Positions 1 to 8,001 of a stretch of DNA of 12,750 bases are shown piece by piece (position 1 is the first letter of the stretch; each line of letters opens with the position of its first letter). The stretch is taken from NCBI GenBank assembly GCA_900770945.1, contig CAAGME010000021.1, positions 1-12,750 of the forward strand, in the 5' to 3' direction. The translations under genes were made by a program, and so were the position numbers. Under the pieces are notes generated by a model that was not told the origin of the DNA, did no database searches, and saw nothing but the letters and a program-made list of their open reading frames with translations. Origin of the DNA: Clostridia bacterium. Its GTDB lineage: Bacteria; Bacillota; Clostridia; Christensenellales; Borkfalkiaceae.

Positions 1-167
1 CAATTCCAGGGCTTATCGTTTCCGCCCGGAACGTCGATGTTTTCTTCGCCCGTTTCAAAACCGTTGCCGCTTGTGGCGATGACGGAATCTTTCGCGAACT
101 CAATAACGTTCGCTTCCGCAGGCAAAAAAGATTGTTTGTTCATACCTATCTTTTCTTTTTCGTCCAT
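1..167 (-). CDS. Small protein of unknown function, 3' end outside the window
   Basis: The first 55 codons of a gene read leftward off the window edge; it begins MDEKEKIGMNKQSFLPAEA. A perfect AGGAGG lies at 181-186, 13 nt before the ATG at 167, which is rather long spacing; a second in-frame ATG lies at 143. The visible part has no signal peptide or membrane segment. It is hydrophilic, with an NVIEFAKDSVIATSG stretch followed by a Gly/Asp/Glu-rich tail. Short clostridial hypothetical proteins with a similar 'VIxFxxxDVIxTSG' core are known to me as a pattern, but no function is established. It lies 91 bp after the GH3 gene on the same strand, with no convincing terminator between, so it is probably the third gene of that operon. 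The gene call is fairly safe because of the Shine-Dalgarno sequence and the uninterrupted frame; the function is unknown. Confidence 0.6.
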   Translation of the reverse strand, partial: MDEKEKIGMNKQSFLPAEANVIEFAKDSVIATSGNGFETGEENIDVPGGNDKPWN

Positions 168-258
168 AATTTTTATGAACCCTCCTTGTTTTTATATCGA
201 CCTTTCGGCGGACAAACGGTTAAACATTCATTCGCCCGCCAAAGGAAGATTTTGTTTT

Positions 259-3200
259 TTACGCCTTTACTTTTATACTGCCGGAAACAAGGAACTTGCC
301 GTCGCTAAGAGCAGATTCAAGCTTAAAAAGCGTGATAAGGTTGCCGTTAGAAAAACCGTTAAATGTTATCGTCACCGTTTTTACTTCACCGGCTTCGAGC
401 GTTACTTTGCCGCCGGCAAAACCGTTGGTCGTATAGCTTCCGTCCTTAATCCAGCTGCCCGCGTTGATTTGCCAGAGCGAAAATTCTATCTTTTCGGTAC
501 CGACGTTCTTGAAGTTGAAGGTGTACTCGTAAGTAGCGTCTTTCCCTACGTTGAACACGTTGTCGAGGCGGAACATGTCGTTTGCCGAGCCGCTTACCGA
601 GATTATCGAGCCGACGGAAGAAGTTTCTTCCATAAACTGTTCGCCCGCAACCTTTTGGACGGTCGCTTTCGGCTCGACTTGCGCATACACCGCGCAATCG
701 GTCCAATAAATTCTGCCGCTACCGGAAGTAACGTAAGAAACGGGCGTTATCTTTTTGGTTGCCGCGGTTATGGTGAGGTTTTTACCCGAAACGTAACTCT
801 TTGTTCCCGTAACGTTTTCCACGATAAAGCCTTTTACTTCGCCGCCCTCGTAAGCAACGGGCGTTAACGCTAAGGAAGAAGTGCCGACGGTGAGTTCGGA
901 AGAGGTAACGAGCTTTTTGTTTAAGCCGTCGTCGACGATAAAGCCGTAAAGGAGTTTGCCGGCGTTTTCGCCCGTCAAGGTGACGGCGGGTACGCTTTGA
1001 CCTTCTTTTAGCTTAACGGAAGTCGCTCCGCCCACAAAAGTTCCGCCGCCCGTGAGCGTGACCATATACGTTTCTCCCTCGTATTCGGTGTGCTTACCCT
1101 TGATGACGTATTGATTGACGCCGAGCTTCATTCCGTTTTTCATGCCGGTGTTGAATTCGTAATGCGCCATAAGGTTGTTGTTGCCGTAGAACGTGGTGTA
1201 CAAAACGAATCTTGCGCTCTCGCCCGCTTTAAGGAAAACGGAAGCGTGCGGATTGGTCGGTGCTTTCGGGTTGCTGCTATTGCTCGTTAAGTAATATTCG
1301 AACGAGATATCCTCGTCGCCGCAGTTCATCATGTCAACGACTACCGTCTTTTCGCCGCCGACCGTCATATAATCGAGCGCGTTCATCGTCATGAAGTAAT
1401 CGCCCGCTTTGACTTCGCCTTTGTACGAATAAACCGTCGCAAGCTCCGTTCCGCCGGGGTTAGCCATGGCGGCGTTGCCTACCATAATCTGCGAAAGACC
1501 GCTATTTCCCTTGCCGAACGCGCCGACTTTAACCTTGTCATGGCGGATAGGCGTGTTTTGGTTGGCGTCCTCCGCTTTCGGGATAAGCCTTACTTTCTGC
1601 AACTCATCGGTTATGGTTTCGGCGTACTCTACGTACTCGAAGCACGGCTCGATAAAAATGTTTCTGTCCGGCATTACGAAGGTGTCCTTCGTGAAGTAAT
1701 TAGACGGGTTGCCTACTTCCGCCCAGCCGGCTAAGCGGCGGTTCTTGGGCGCGCGCACTATAACGCTCGGCAAGCCCTTGGTCGTTGCGACGACTATCTT
1801 GGAAGAAGCCATAACGCCGTCTTCGTCGGGGGCAAAGAACGCGTACTCGCTGTCTATAGTAAGCACTCTTTCGTTCTTTTCGACCTTTTGGAGTTCTCTT
1901 CCGTCCGTTGCGAGCTTGTAGGCGATGGCTTCGTCGGTGTCCTCATAAGTGTAAAGCCCTAACTTGACGCCAGCTTCGAGAGACGGAATCGCAAATTTGT
2001 ACCAGCCTTTTATCTCGCCCTCGTCCGTCAACGTAGGCGTCTTTGTAATCTGCAAATTCGAAGTATCGAGATACTTAGGCTCGTAGCCCGTTATTTCGGC
2101 GGAAGTTACGATTTCGATATAGTCGAAAGTTTTATTCGCTTCGTTGCCGGCTAAGTTTTCGAATATGAGTTCGTTTTCGCCCTCGGCTATCGTGACGGGC
2201 ATAACGGCGTTACCCATGTAGTAAATATTAGTGCCGTCGCTCTTTTTAACGCAGTTGGCTTTTGCCGGCGTCATAGCGTTGGATTTAAACTTTTTACCGT
2301 TGAGATAGAAGTTGAAAATACTATCCAGAGGACCTTGTTCCGTTATCCAGTTGTCTACGCAGTTGATATTGACGCGAACGTTGACTTTCACCTTTTTATC
2401 GGAATTAAACTTAAACGTAAATTTATTGAGTTGCGACGTCGAGCTACGCATGTTGCGGCTCATCGCAATGCCGCCCGAAAAGTCGGGTGAGAAGAGATAC
2501 AATGCTTCCGCCGTGAGTTTTTCGCGTTCTTCCTCGGTTTCGCCCCACTTTTGCCAGCCGACGTAACTGCCCGATTCGGCTTCGAAGCGGTAAGCCTTTA
2601 AGCCGTCTTTTTCGGTCATTCTCGTTTCGTCGAGAATTTCGTTTTTAGCTTTGTTTTCCTCTTCGAGCTTGATGAGCGCGTTGTTTTTTGCTATAACGCC
2701 GTTAAAACCGACAAGGCTTGTGATAAGCACGACTACCGCGGCAACGAGCGCGACCGAGCGGGTAATTATCGCCGAAAGGTCTTCTTTCCTTGCGGTGTAC
2801 GCGGGGAATTTGCCGACTTTTGTCGCAGCCTTTTCGCCCGCAACAACGGAGGCTTTTACGCTTTCTTTTACCTTTTGAACGCGGTTCTCGTTTTTAACTT
2901 TATCGGCGATAAAGGCGTAAGCGAGTTTTGCTTTGTCCGAGATAAACGGGAATGCGTAAAGGGTTATGAGAAGCACCCATGAAAGTATGGTAAGCGTGAG
3001 AGTGACGCTCTCTAAAAGTCCTAAAAGGTTAATCCAATCGGGGGTTATCTTTATGATTTCCGTATTCGAAGAAATTCCGTTCATAGTTGCGGAATGAACG
3101 ACGGTGTAAAGTATTTTGTGCGCCGATTCTCTCATCGCCCAAGCGACCGCGCCGTGGTTTTTCTGATACGGAGTATAGATGTCTTTAAAGCTCGAATAGT

Positions 3201-6093
3201 TTCTGTCGGGGATATCCATACCGTTCATGTGCGCAAGCGGCATTCTTCTCCAAGCGTTCGTATCCTGGAAGTCGGATACGACAAAGCCCGTCATGCCGAA
3301 TTCGTCGCGAAGAACGGTGTTACAGAATCCGTGAACGCCCGTGTACTTAGGTCCGATAATGTTAAGACCTAACATTACGTTGCTTGCGCCGCCTTCCTTT
3401 ATGGCTATCTCGAAGGCGCGGAGATAACATTCGCGCACGGTCTGCTCGTTAGCCCATGTGCATACGGTCTGGCGGTTGGTTTCCTGTTCGTTTAAAAAGC
3501 AGTGCTTTAAGTATACGTAAACGCCTTTTTCCTCTATGCCTTTGCAGATAGGCGCGCAGATCTTGCCCGAAAGGAAAGAATCTTCCGAATAGTATTCGAA
3601 CGTTCTGCCGCCGTATGCGCCGCGGTGCATGTTTATGCCCGGTCCGTAAAGCCCGGCGTAACCCGCCCAAAGCGCGTCCTCGCCCCAGGCTTCTCCGTAT
3701 TCCGCCATAAGTTCTACGTTGTACGTTGCGGCAACGAGCGCGTTGCAAGGATATGCGGGCGGAACTTTGTTTGCGTCCGGGTCGTTGTTGGCTAAAGCGT
3801 AGCCGCGGTTCGCGCCCGAGTTTGCGCCGTATCTTTGGTTTACGCCTACCGCGCCGTTATGGTCTATCGTGACGGGCTTGCCTATGGAAGCTACCGCCGC
3901 CGTCATACGTTCGCCGCAGGATAAAAGTTCGACGTAATCCTGCCAGGTCATCTGGTCCAAAAGCGCGTCCCACATAGGGTCGTCGTAAGCTATTTTGTTT
4001 CCGTCCGCGTCTACGCGCAAATCGATAAGGTTGTAGGAAGTTTCCGTCGAGCCGTAAGTCGGATATTTTACGTTATCCTCGGGAATATCTTTGGCTATTT
4101 CGAAAACGTCGTATTCTATCTTTTCCGTCCAGTTAAGTTTTACGTTTTGGTTAGTGAAGTTGTTATCCTCGTCGAAGCCGAAAGACGTAGTTCCCGTCCA
4201 GTTCTTTCTCGTGGTGTATTCGACCCGATTATCGCCTCTGCCTTCGTAACGGTTGATGTCCGCGTCGTCGAACTTGTTGGAGATTATCTCGCCTTTGTCG
4301 TCTTCGCTTTCCGCTTTTTTAAGCCCCGATTTTATAGCGGAATCGTCGGTGGAATAGGTCTTTGCGTCGAAGTTTTCGGTCACGTCGTCAATCTTTTTTG
4401 CAAAAGTCGCGTCGCCGCCGTCCGTCATTCCGTCGGCTTTGGTTTTTCCCTTAGCCGCTAAAATGTTGTTGAGCGCGTCATGGCAATCTTTGCCGACAGA
4501 AAGGTAATAGTCGCCTTTTTCGAGTATGTACGCGCCGAACTTTGTTTCATCGAGCGGATTTACGCAGGACGAATCGTAAGAAGCAAAATACTTCTTTTCG
4601 ACGTTTACGGTTACCGTTTGGCTTTCGCCTTTACCAAGAATTTTAGTCTTTGCAAAGCCCGCAAGCTCCACCGCCGCCTTTTCGACGCCGTGTTCCTTGT
4701 CGTAATCGGTGTACGGTTTTTGTAGGTATACCTGAACTACTTCCTTGCCTGGCTTTTCGCCGACGTTGGTGACTTTAACGGTAACGTCGTAACAGTCGGT
4801 TTCGGCGTTATACGCTACCGAATAATCGGAATATTCGAAGTTCGTATACGAAAGACCGAAGCCGAACGGGTATTTAACGACGGAATTATAGTCGTATTCG
4901 CCCACGTTTTCCGCGCCTAAAACCTTGTCTTCGTAACGCGTTTCGGTGTAGCGGTAACCGTTGTAAATGCCTTCTCGGTAAACCACGTAATATACGCCCG
5001 CATGGTCGTACATAGTCGCTTTCGACGGGGAACCGCCCGCAGGGTTGTTGCCGTGCGTGCCGCCGTATTTTATCGTGTTTCCGTTATAGCTATATCTGCC
5101 GAAGTTGGCGTGAACGGGGTTAAAGCGGTGTTCCGTCCAGAAAGTGTCCGCAAGTCTGCCGCTCGGGTTTACGCTGCCGACAAGGATATTCGCTATCGCC
5201 TTTGCGCCGGTCGAGCCGAGCGTGCCGCACCAGACAGCCGCGTCTACGCCGAATTCTTCCTTGTCGATAAAGTCGAGTTCGACCTGATTTGCCATGTTGA
5301 GGATAAGCACTACGCTTTCAAACGTGCCTTTGTCCTTTTCCGCTTTCAACGCCCTTAAAAAGTCAAGCTCTCTGTCCGTCATTTCAAGGTAGTTGCCGTT
5401 TTTGAGGTCGGTAGGGTCGCCCGCGGAACCGTCCGTCGGGGTAAAACCTTCCGTGTTGGGACGAATATCCGCGTTTTCACTGCCTAAGCGTGAAAGAACG
5501 AATACCGCGGACTTTGCCTTTTTTGTCTTTATTGCTTCGGGAATGTCCGTCCACTTTGCGTCCGCTATGGAATACGCTACGCCTATCGACGTACCGGCTT
5601 TTCTGCCGTAAGTGTCCTTGTTATCCTCGTACCATTTCCACAAATCCTCGTTTATGTTAAGCCCTACCGACGGGTCCGTGAGCGTTTCTTTAAGGTTAAG
5701 CGAAGACGCCGAAGTCGCGCTCGAACCGCCGCCGCCCACCGCAAGGTTGATGGACGAAGCCGAGAAAAGGCTTATCGTGTCGCCCTTTGCAAAAGGTAAA
5801 GCTTTGTTTTCGTTGCGCAAAAGCACGCTGCCTTCCGCAACTACGTTTTCGCCCGCTTTTTCGGAGTTTTCGATAACCTGCTTAACGGAAGAAAACTTAG
5901 ACTTATAATACAACGTGTCTACTTCCTCGCCCGTTTCCTTGTTCAAAACAATCTGCGTTTTGGAGCCGAGCGTATTGGAAATAGCCGCGGTGTTTTCCAT
6001 TGCTATCGCGCCGCCGGTGAACAAAAACGCCGTTATCACGGTCAGAACCGCCGTGAAAGCTTTACTTATCGTAATCCATACGCTTTTTTTCAT
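259..6093 (-). CDS. Membrane-anchored, circularly permuted GH3 beta-glycosidase with CBM-like modules
   Basis: Exported glycoside hydrolase of 1944 residues, likely a beta-glucosidase or beta-xylosidase type enzyme acting outside the membrane. Order of parts: N-terminal hydrophobic segment (about 11-31, with AIA as a possible signal peptidase site); GH3 alpha/beta-sandwich domain (about 80-320) with VFVLSRLGSEN, where Glu206 matches the family acid/base SRxSGE motif; Fn3-like domain (about 405-550); then the GH3 barrel (about 690-1000) with GPGINMHR, GGRTFEYYSED, KHCFLNEQETNR and nucleophile Asp941 in GFVVSDF. Standard GH3 enzymes have barrel first; the reversed order is known from Ruminococcus albus and Butyrivibrio enzymes. 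Two membrane helices (about 1022-1051 and 1109-1134) flank a Lys-rich, probably cytoplasmic loop. A CBM6/35-like domain (about 1167-1330), an InlB-like repeat region (about 1400-1488) and two related beta-sandwich modules (about 1500-1670, 1815-1944) follow. AAGGAG at 6102-6107 is 8 nt from the ATG, inside the previous gene (ATGA overlap). GH3 membership is certain; substrate is not. Confidence 0.93.
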   Translation of the reverse strand: MKKSVWITISKAFTAVLTVITAFLFTGGAIAMENTAAISNTLGSKTQIVLNKETGEEVDTLYYKSKFSSVKQVIENSEKAGENVVAEGSVLLRNENKALPFAKGDTISLFSASSINLAVGGGGSSATSASSLNLKETLTDPSVGLNINEDLWKWYEDNKDTYGRKAGTSIGVAYSIADAKWTDIPEAIKTKKAKSAVFVLSRLGSENADIRPNTEGFTPTDGSAGDPTDLKNGNYLEMTDRELDFLRALKAEKDKGTFESVVLILNMANQVELDFIDKEEFGVDAAVWCGTLGSTGAKAIANILVGSVNPSGRLADTFWTEHRFNPVHANFGRYSYNGNTIKYGGTHGNNPAGGSPSKATMYDHAGVYYVVYREGIYNGYRYTETRYEDKVLGAENVGEYDYNSVVKYPFGFGLSYTNFEYSDYSVAYNAETDCYDVTVKVTNVGEKPGKEVVQVYLQKPYTDYDKEHGVEKAAVELAGFAKTKILGKGESQTVTVNVEKKYFASYDSSCVNPLDETKFGAYILEKGDYYLSVGKDCHDALNNILAAKGKTKADGMTDGGDATFAKKIDDVTENFDAKTYSTDDSAIKSGLKKAESEDDKGEIISNKFDDADINRYEGRGDNRVEYTTRKNWTGTTSFGFDEDNNFTNQNVKLNWTEKIEYDVFEIAKDIPEDNVKYPTYGSTETSYNLIDLRVDADGNKIAYDDPMWDALLDQMTWQDYVELLSCGERMTAAVASIGKPVTIDHNGAVGVNQRYGANSGANRGYALANNDPDANKVPPAYPCNALVAATYNVELMAEYGEAWGEDALWAGYAGLYGPGINMHRGAYGGRTFEYYSEDSFLSGKICAPICKGIEEKGVYVYLKHCFLNEQETNRQTVCTWANEQTVRECYLRAFEIAIKEGGASNVMLGLNIIGPKYTGVHGFCNTVLRDEFGMTGFVVSDFQDTNAWRRMPLAHMNGMDIPDRNYSSFKDIYTPYQKNHGAVAWAMRESAHKILYTVVHSATMNGISSNTEIIKITPDWINLLGLLESVTLTLTILSWVLLITLYAFPFISDKAKLAYAFIADKVKNENRVQKVKESVKASVVAGEKAATKVGKFPAYTARKEDLSAIITRSVALVAAVVVLITSLVGFNGVIAKNNALIKLEEENKAKNEILDETRMTEKDGLKAYRFEAESGSYVGWQKWGETEEEREKLTAEALYLFSPDFSGGIAMSRNMRSSTSQLNKFTFKFNSDKKVKVNVRVNINCVDNWITEQGPLDSIFNFYLNGKKFKSNAMTPAKANCVKKSDGTNIYYMGNAVMPVTIAEGENELIFENLAGNEANKTFDYIEIVTSAEITGYEPKYLDTSNLQITKTPTLTDEGEIKGWYKFAIPSLEAGVKLGLYTYEDTDEAIAYKLATDGRELQKVEKNERVLTIDSEYAFFAPDEDGVMASSKIVVATTKGLPSVIVRAPKNRRLAGWAEVGNPSNYFTKDTFVMPDRNIFIEPCFEYVEYAETITDELQKVRLIPKAEDANQNTPIRHDKVKVGAFGKGNSGLSQIMVGNAAMANPGGTELATVYSYKGEVKAGDYFMTMNALDYMTVGGEKTVVVDMMNCGDEDISFEYYLTSNSSNPKAPTNPHASVFLKAGESARFVLYTTFYGNNNLMAHYEFNTGMKNGMKLGVNQYVIKGKHTEYEGETYMVTLTGGGTFVGGATSVKLKEGQSVPAVTLTGENAGKLLYGFIVDDGLNKKLVTSSELTVGTSSLALTPVAYEGGEVKGFIVENVTGTKSYVSGKNLTITAATKKITPVSYVTSGSGRIYWTDCAVYAQVEPKATVQKVAGEQFMEETSSVGSIISVSGSANDMFRLDNVFNVGKDATYEYTFNFKNVGTEKIEFSLWQINAGSWIKDGSYTTNGFAGGKVTLEAGEVKTVTITFNGFSNGNLITLFKLESALSDGKFLVSGSIKVKA

Positions 6094-6530
6094 CTTTCCG
6101 TCTCCTTAACTTCCTGTTTTGTTTTTGCCATAAAGCAAGATACGATAAACGCAATTACGGCTATACACGTTAAAATAACGAACCACAAAAACGACTTATC
6201 TATTTGAGCTATCGCTTCCGCGCTTACGCCGTTATAAAATACTTCGGTGAAGTACATGTAAACGGTGCGAATACAAACGCATTGAGAAGCGAGTGTTAAA
6301 AGTCCGCCGACAAGCGGAGCGAACGGCATTGTTACGTCGATTACGGATAGCACCGCAACGCATAAAAAAGCCGCAAGCGATAAAAAGAAGACGGCAAAGC
6401 TCATGTACTTACTCATGCTCTCGCCCGTGAACCCGATTATGTACGTTATCGCCGCCGCAAGCGAAAGTATCGCCGCGCCGACGTAGACGTAATATCCGGG
6501 AGTCCTCTTTTTAAGGTAGGTTAAAAACAT
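6090..6530 (-). CDS. Four-helix integral membrane protein of unknown function
   Basis: A 146-residue protein that I do not recognise as a named family. It has four hydrophobic segments (about 14-34, 43-64, 67-94 and 113-134), a short basic N-terminus (LKKRTPGYY) and a charged C-terminal tail (KTKQEVKETER), so both ends are probably cytoplasmic. A short polar loop (about 95-112) lies between helices 3 and 4. The start is supported by GGAGG at 6537-6541, 6 nt before the ATG; another ATG at 6534 is out of frame. Its TGA overlaps the ATG of the GH3 gene (ATGA), so translation of the two is probably coupled. The GH3 protein has its own membrane hairpin, so this protein may be its partner, stabiliser or a substrate-entry component; that is inference from gene order only. 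Confidence 0.85.
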   Translation of the reverse strand: MFLTYLKKRTPGYYVYVGAAILSLAAAITYIIGFTGESMSKYMSFAVFFLSLAAFLCVAVLSVIDVTMPFAPLVGGLLTLASQCVCIRTVYMYFTEVFYNGVSAEAIAQIDKSFLWFVILTCIAVIAFIVSCFMAKTKQEVKETER

Positions 6531-6863
6531 TCATATCCTCCCTCCCTCGCAATCTGGATTTTTTGTTTTTGCGAGGAAAAAATTTTTCTTATTTTAAACC
6601 GCCCGGCGTTTTTCTTTGTTTGCCTTTTTTTGCGGTCGTTTTCGTTTTCAGAGATTTCTATCGGGAATTAAAAATATTTTCGTTGTCCCTATATTACCGT
6701 TTGCGTTCCGTTTTCGCCGAAAGTTTCGGCTTTTATAATCGTTTTACTCTGCTCTCTTTTTTTTGCTCTTTCTCTTTTTTCCCGTCTTTCTTTTTCCGTC
6801 TTGAACTTTAACGGAACAAAACCTTCTCTCTTTTCTCGCGCGCATGCGCGTCGGTTATATCTC

Positions 6864-6920
6864 ATGCGCACGTTTTTTTACTTGCACAAATTATGCGCAA
6901 CGTTTTTTACTTGCACAAAA
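6864..6920. repeat. Two-copy direct repeat, period 29 bp, possible operator pair
   Basis: Two copies of ATGCGCA-(A)CG-T(6-7)-ACTTGCACAAA lie at 6864-6890 and 6893-6920. The copies differ by an A insertion and one T of the T-run, and both the ATGCGCA and the ACTTGCACAAA blocks are displaced by exactly 29 bp (nearly three helical turns). They lie upstream of the leftward membrane protein-GH3 operon and immediately upstream of a possible TATAAC -10. A regulator binding as a dimer or in tandem would fit, but nothing identifies it. It could also be part of a decayed repeat element. Confidence 0.5.
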
Positions 6921-6935
6921 GCAATTAAGGTTTAA

Positions 6936-6973
6936 GCTTTTGCGCTGCGCGCAAAAGCCCCTCCGGAGGGGCT
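6936..6973 (-). terminator. Two adjacent perfect hairpins, possible leftward terminator after uxuB
   Basis: GCTTTTGCGC at 6936-6945 pairs with GCGCAAAAGC at 6949-6958 around a 3-nt loop, and the 18-bp palindrome AGCCCCTCCGGAGGGGCT spans 6956-6973. Read leftward, the GC-rich palindrome comes first and is followed by TTTTG, which resembles a weak intrinsic terminator for the uxuAB transcript 154 bp after the uxuB stop. Read rightward there is no T-run. The alternative is a REP-like interspersed palindrome: the flanking 6974-7035 also has a hairpin-forming GCCTCTTAGCGAGG segment and AATTTTC/GAAAATT arms. Confidence 0.45.
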
Positions 6974-7046
6974 GTGAGTGACTGATCGTCGCCTCTTAGC
7001 GAGGTTTTATGCAATTTTCGGCAAATTGAAAATTCGCCATATATTC

Positions 7047-7088
7047 GGCTTTTTTTGCCCGCTCGTAAACTTACTTGCGGGCAAAGCC
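7047..7088. other. Imperfect hairpin with GCCCGC arms
   Basis: GGCTTT-TTTT-GCCCGC on the left can pair with GCGGGCAAAGCC on the right, with a 4-base T bulge and a 14-nt loop. It lies 38 bp downstream of the uxuB stop. Read leftward the stem arm is followed by an A-run rather than a T-run, so it is not a normal intrinsic terminator; it may protect the 3' end of the mRNA or be part of an interspersed repeat. Confidence 0.4.
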
Positions 7089-7090
7089 AA

Positions 7091-7125
7091 CAGTTTCAAT
7101 TTTCAACTTTCAATTTTTAATTGAA
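7091..7125. repeat. AT-rich TTTCAACTTTCAATTT repeat just after uxuB
   Basis: This stretch is built from CAATTTTCAACTTTCAATTT-like words. The 16 bases TTTCAACTTTCAATTT at 7101-7116 recur exactly at 8078-8093, upstream of uxuB. The flanking TTAATTGAAA makes a small inverted repeat at the downstream end. It is low-complexity but non-random sequence that brackets uxuB. Confidence 0.5.
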
Positions 7126-7126
7126 A

Positions 7127-7966
7127 TCAGACGCCGCTGTATGCAGAGAAGCCGCCGTCTATCGGGAGAACTACGCCCGTTATGAAGCTTGCGGAAGACG
7201 GGGAGATTAAAAGAAGCGTTGCGGGAGCAAGTTCCTTAAAATCGCCGAATCTGCCCATCGGGGTGGCGTTCAGAATTTTGTGACTGCGAGCCGTCGGGGT
7301 GCCGTCCTCATTGAACAAAAGCTTTTGGTTCTGCGCGGAAACGAAGAATCCCGGGGCGATTGCGTTTACTCTTATGCCGACTTTGGCAAAGTGAACGGCA
7401 AGCCACTGCGTAAAGTTGCTTATAGCCGCCTTAGCCGCGCTGTACGCCGGTATTTTGGTGAGCGGCGTGAAAGCGTTCATAGACGAAATGTTGAGGATAG
7501 AGCAGCCTTCCTTGCCTATCATATCCTTTGCAAATACCTGGGTCGGCAAAAAAGTACCGGTGAAGTTAAGCCCGAACACGAACTCAACGCCCTTTTGGTC
7601 GAGCGAGAAGAAGTCGCCTTCTACGCTTTCGTAGGAAGCAAATTCGTTGACGGTGGTAGCTCTCGGGTTATTGCCGCCCGCGCCGTTGATAAGGATATCC
7701 ACGGTGCCTAAGCCCTCGTTTACGCCCTTGCGAGCTTCTTCGATGCTTGCTTTGTCCAAAACGTTGCAAGCGTAAGCTTTTGCGATGCCGCCCTCGGCGA
7801 CGATTTCGTCGGCAACCTTTTGCGCCGCCGCGAGATTAAGGTCCAAAAGAGCGACTTTTGCGCCGTTTTTGGCGATTGCGTGGGCAAGACCGCCGCATAT
7901 AACGCCGCCCGCGCCCGTGATTACTACTACTTTGTTTTGTAAGTCTTTGATTTCAAAATTTTCCAT
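7127..7966 (-). CDS. uxuB: D-fructuronate reductase (D-mannonate oxidoreductase), SDR type
   Basis: A 279-residue cytoplasmic NAD(P)-dependent short-chain dehydrogenase, very close in length to the B. subtilis UxuB (YjmF) type. It would interconvert D-fructuronate and D-mannonate in glucuronate breakdown. Visible motifs: cofactor loop TGAGGVICGG (17-26), acidic Asp42 after beta-2 (LLDLN), NGAG (94-97), and the catalytic tetrad Asn134 (GLNFTG), Ser162 (NISSMN), Tyr175 and Lys179 (YSAAK). PGFF near 205 and PIDGG near 268-272 are the usual SDR C-terminal elements. The ATG at 7966 has GGAGG at 7977-7981, 10 nt upstream. The function is assigned from the sequence plus the position directly downstream of uxuA on the same strand; alone, an SDR of this kind could also be a gluconate or similar polyol/sugar-acid dehydrogenase. 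The gap to uxuA (267 bp) is unusually long for an operon and contains inserted repeat DNA. Confidence 0.88.
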   Translation of the reverse strand: MENFEIKDLQNKVVVITGAGGVICGGLAHAIAKNGAKVALLDLNLAAAQKVADEIVAEGGIAKAYACNVLDKASIEEARKGVNEGLGTVDILINGAGGNNPRATTVNEFASYESVEGDFFSLDQKGVEFVFGLNFTGTFLPTQVFAKDMIGKEGCSILNISSMNAFTPLTKIPAYSAAKAAISNFTQWLAVHFAKVGIRVNAIAPGFFVSAQNQKLLFNEDGTPTARSHKILNATPMGRFGDFKELAPATLLLISPSSASFITGVVLPIDGGFSAYSGV

Positions 7967-8001
7967 AATATTTTTTCCTCCGAAAAAGAGAATTTTTTAA
8001 G

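Larger units (their letters stand above)
6531..7126. other. 596-bp gene-free region upstream of the membrane protein-GH3 operon
   Basis: No credible gene lies here; the open frames have no ribosome binding site and encode only low-complexity Arg/Lys/Glu or Phe-rich peptides. The part at about 6749-6807 is almost pure pyrimidine on the plus strand, so the leader of the leftward operon would be purine-rich. A small perfect hairpin, GCCGAAA-G-TTTCGGC, is at 6716-6730, and a 12-bp palindrome CGCGCATGCGCG at 6839-6850. A possible -10 (TATAAC, minus strand, 6854-6859) lies just downstream of a 29-bp tandem repeat, but no good -35 accompanies it. The left half is probably the long leader of the 6090-6530 gene; the right half holds palindromic repeat-like DNA downstream of uxuB. 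Confidence 0.5.

Noticed and set aside
190..245. GGCGG/CCGCC hairpin as terminator after the GH3 gene
   Set aside because: The stem is only 5 bp with a loop of more than 20 nt and no T-run follows on the minus strand.
37..867. 276-codon open frame on the plus strand
   Set aside because: It lies antisense to the C-terminal part of the GH3 gene and across its stop, has a His/Arg-rich non-protein-like composition in its second half, and has no ribosome binding site.
6716..6730. GCCGAAAGTTTCGGC as a terminator
   Set aside because: Read leftward it is followed by A's, not T's, and there is no rightward gene upstream for it to end.
6689..6871. 60-codon leftward frame rich in Arg, Lys and Glu
   Set aside because: The composition is simply a translation of the purine-rich leader; no Shine-Dalgarno sequence precedes it.
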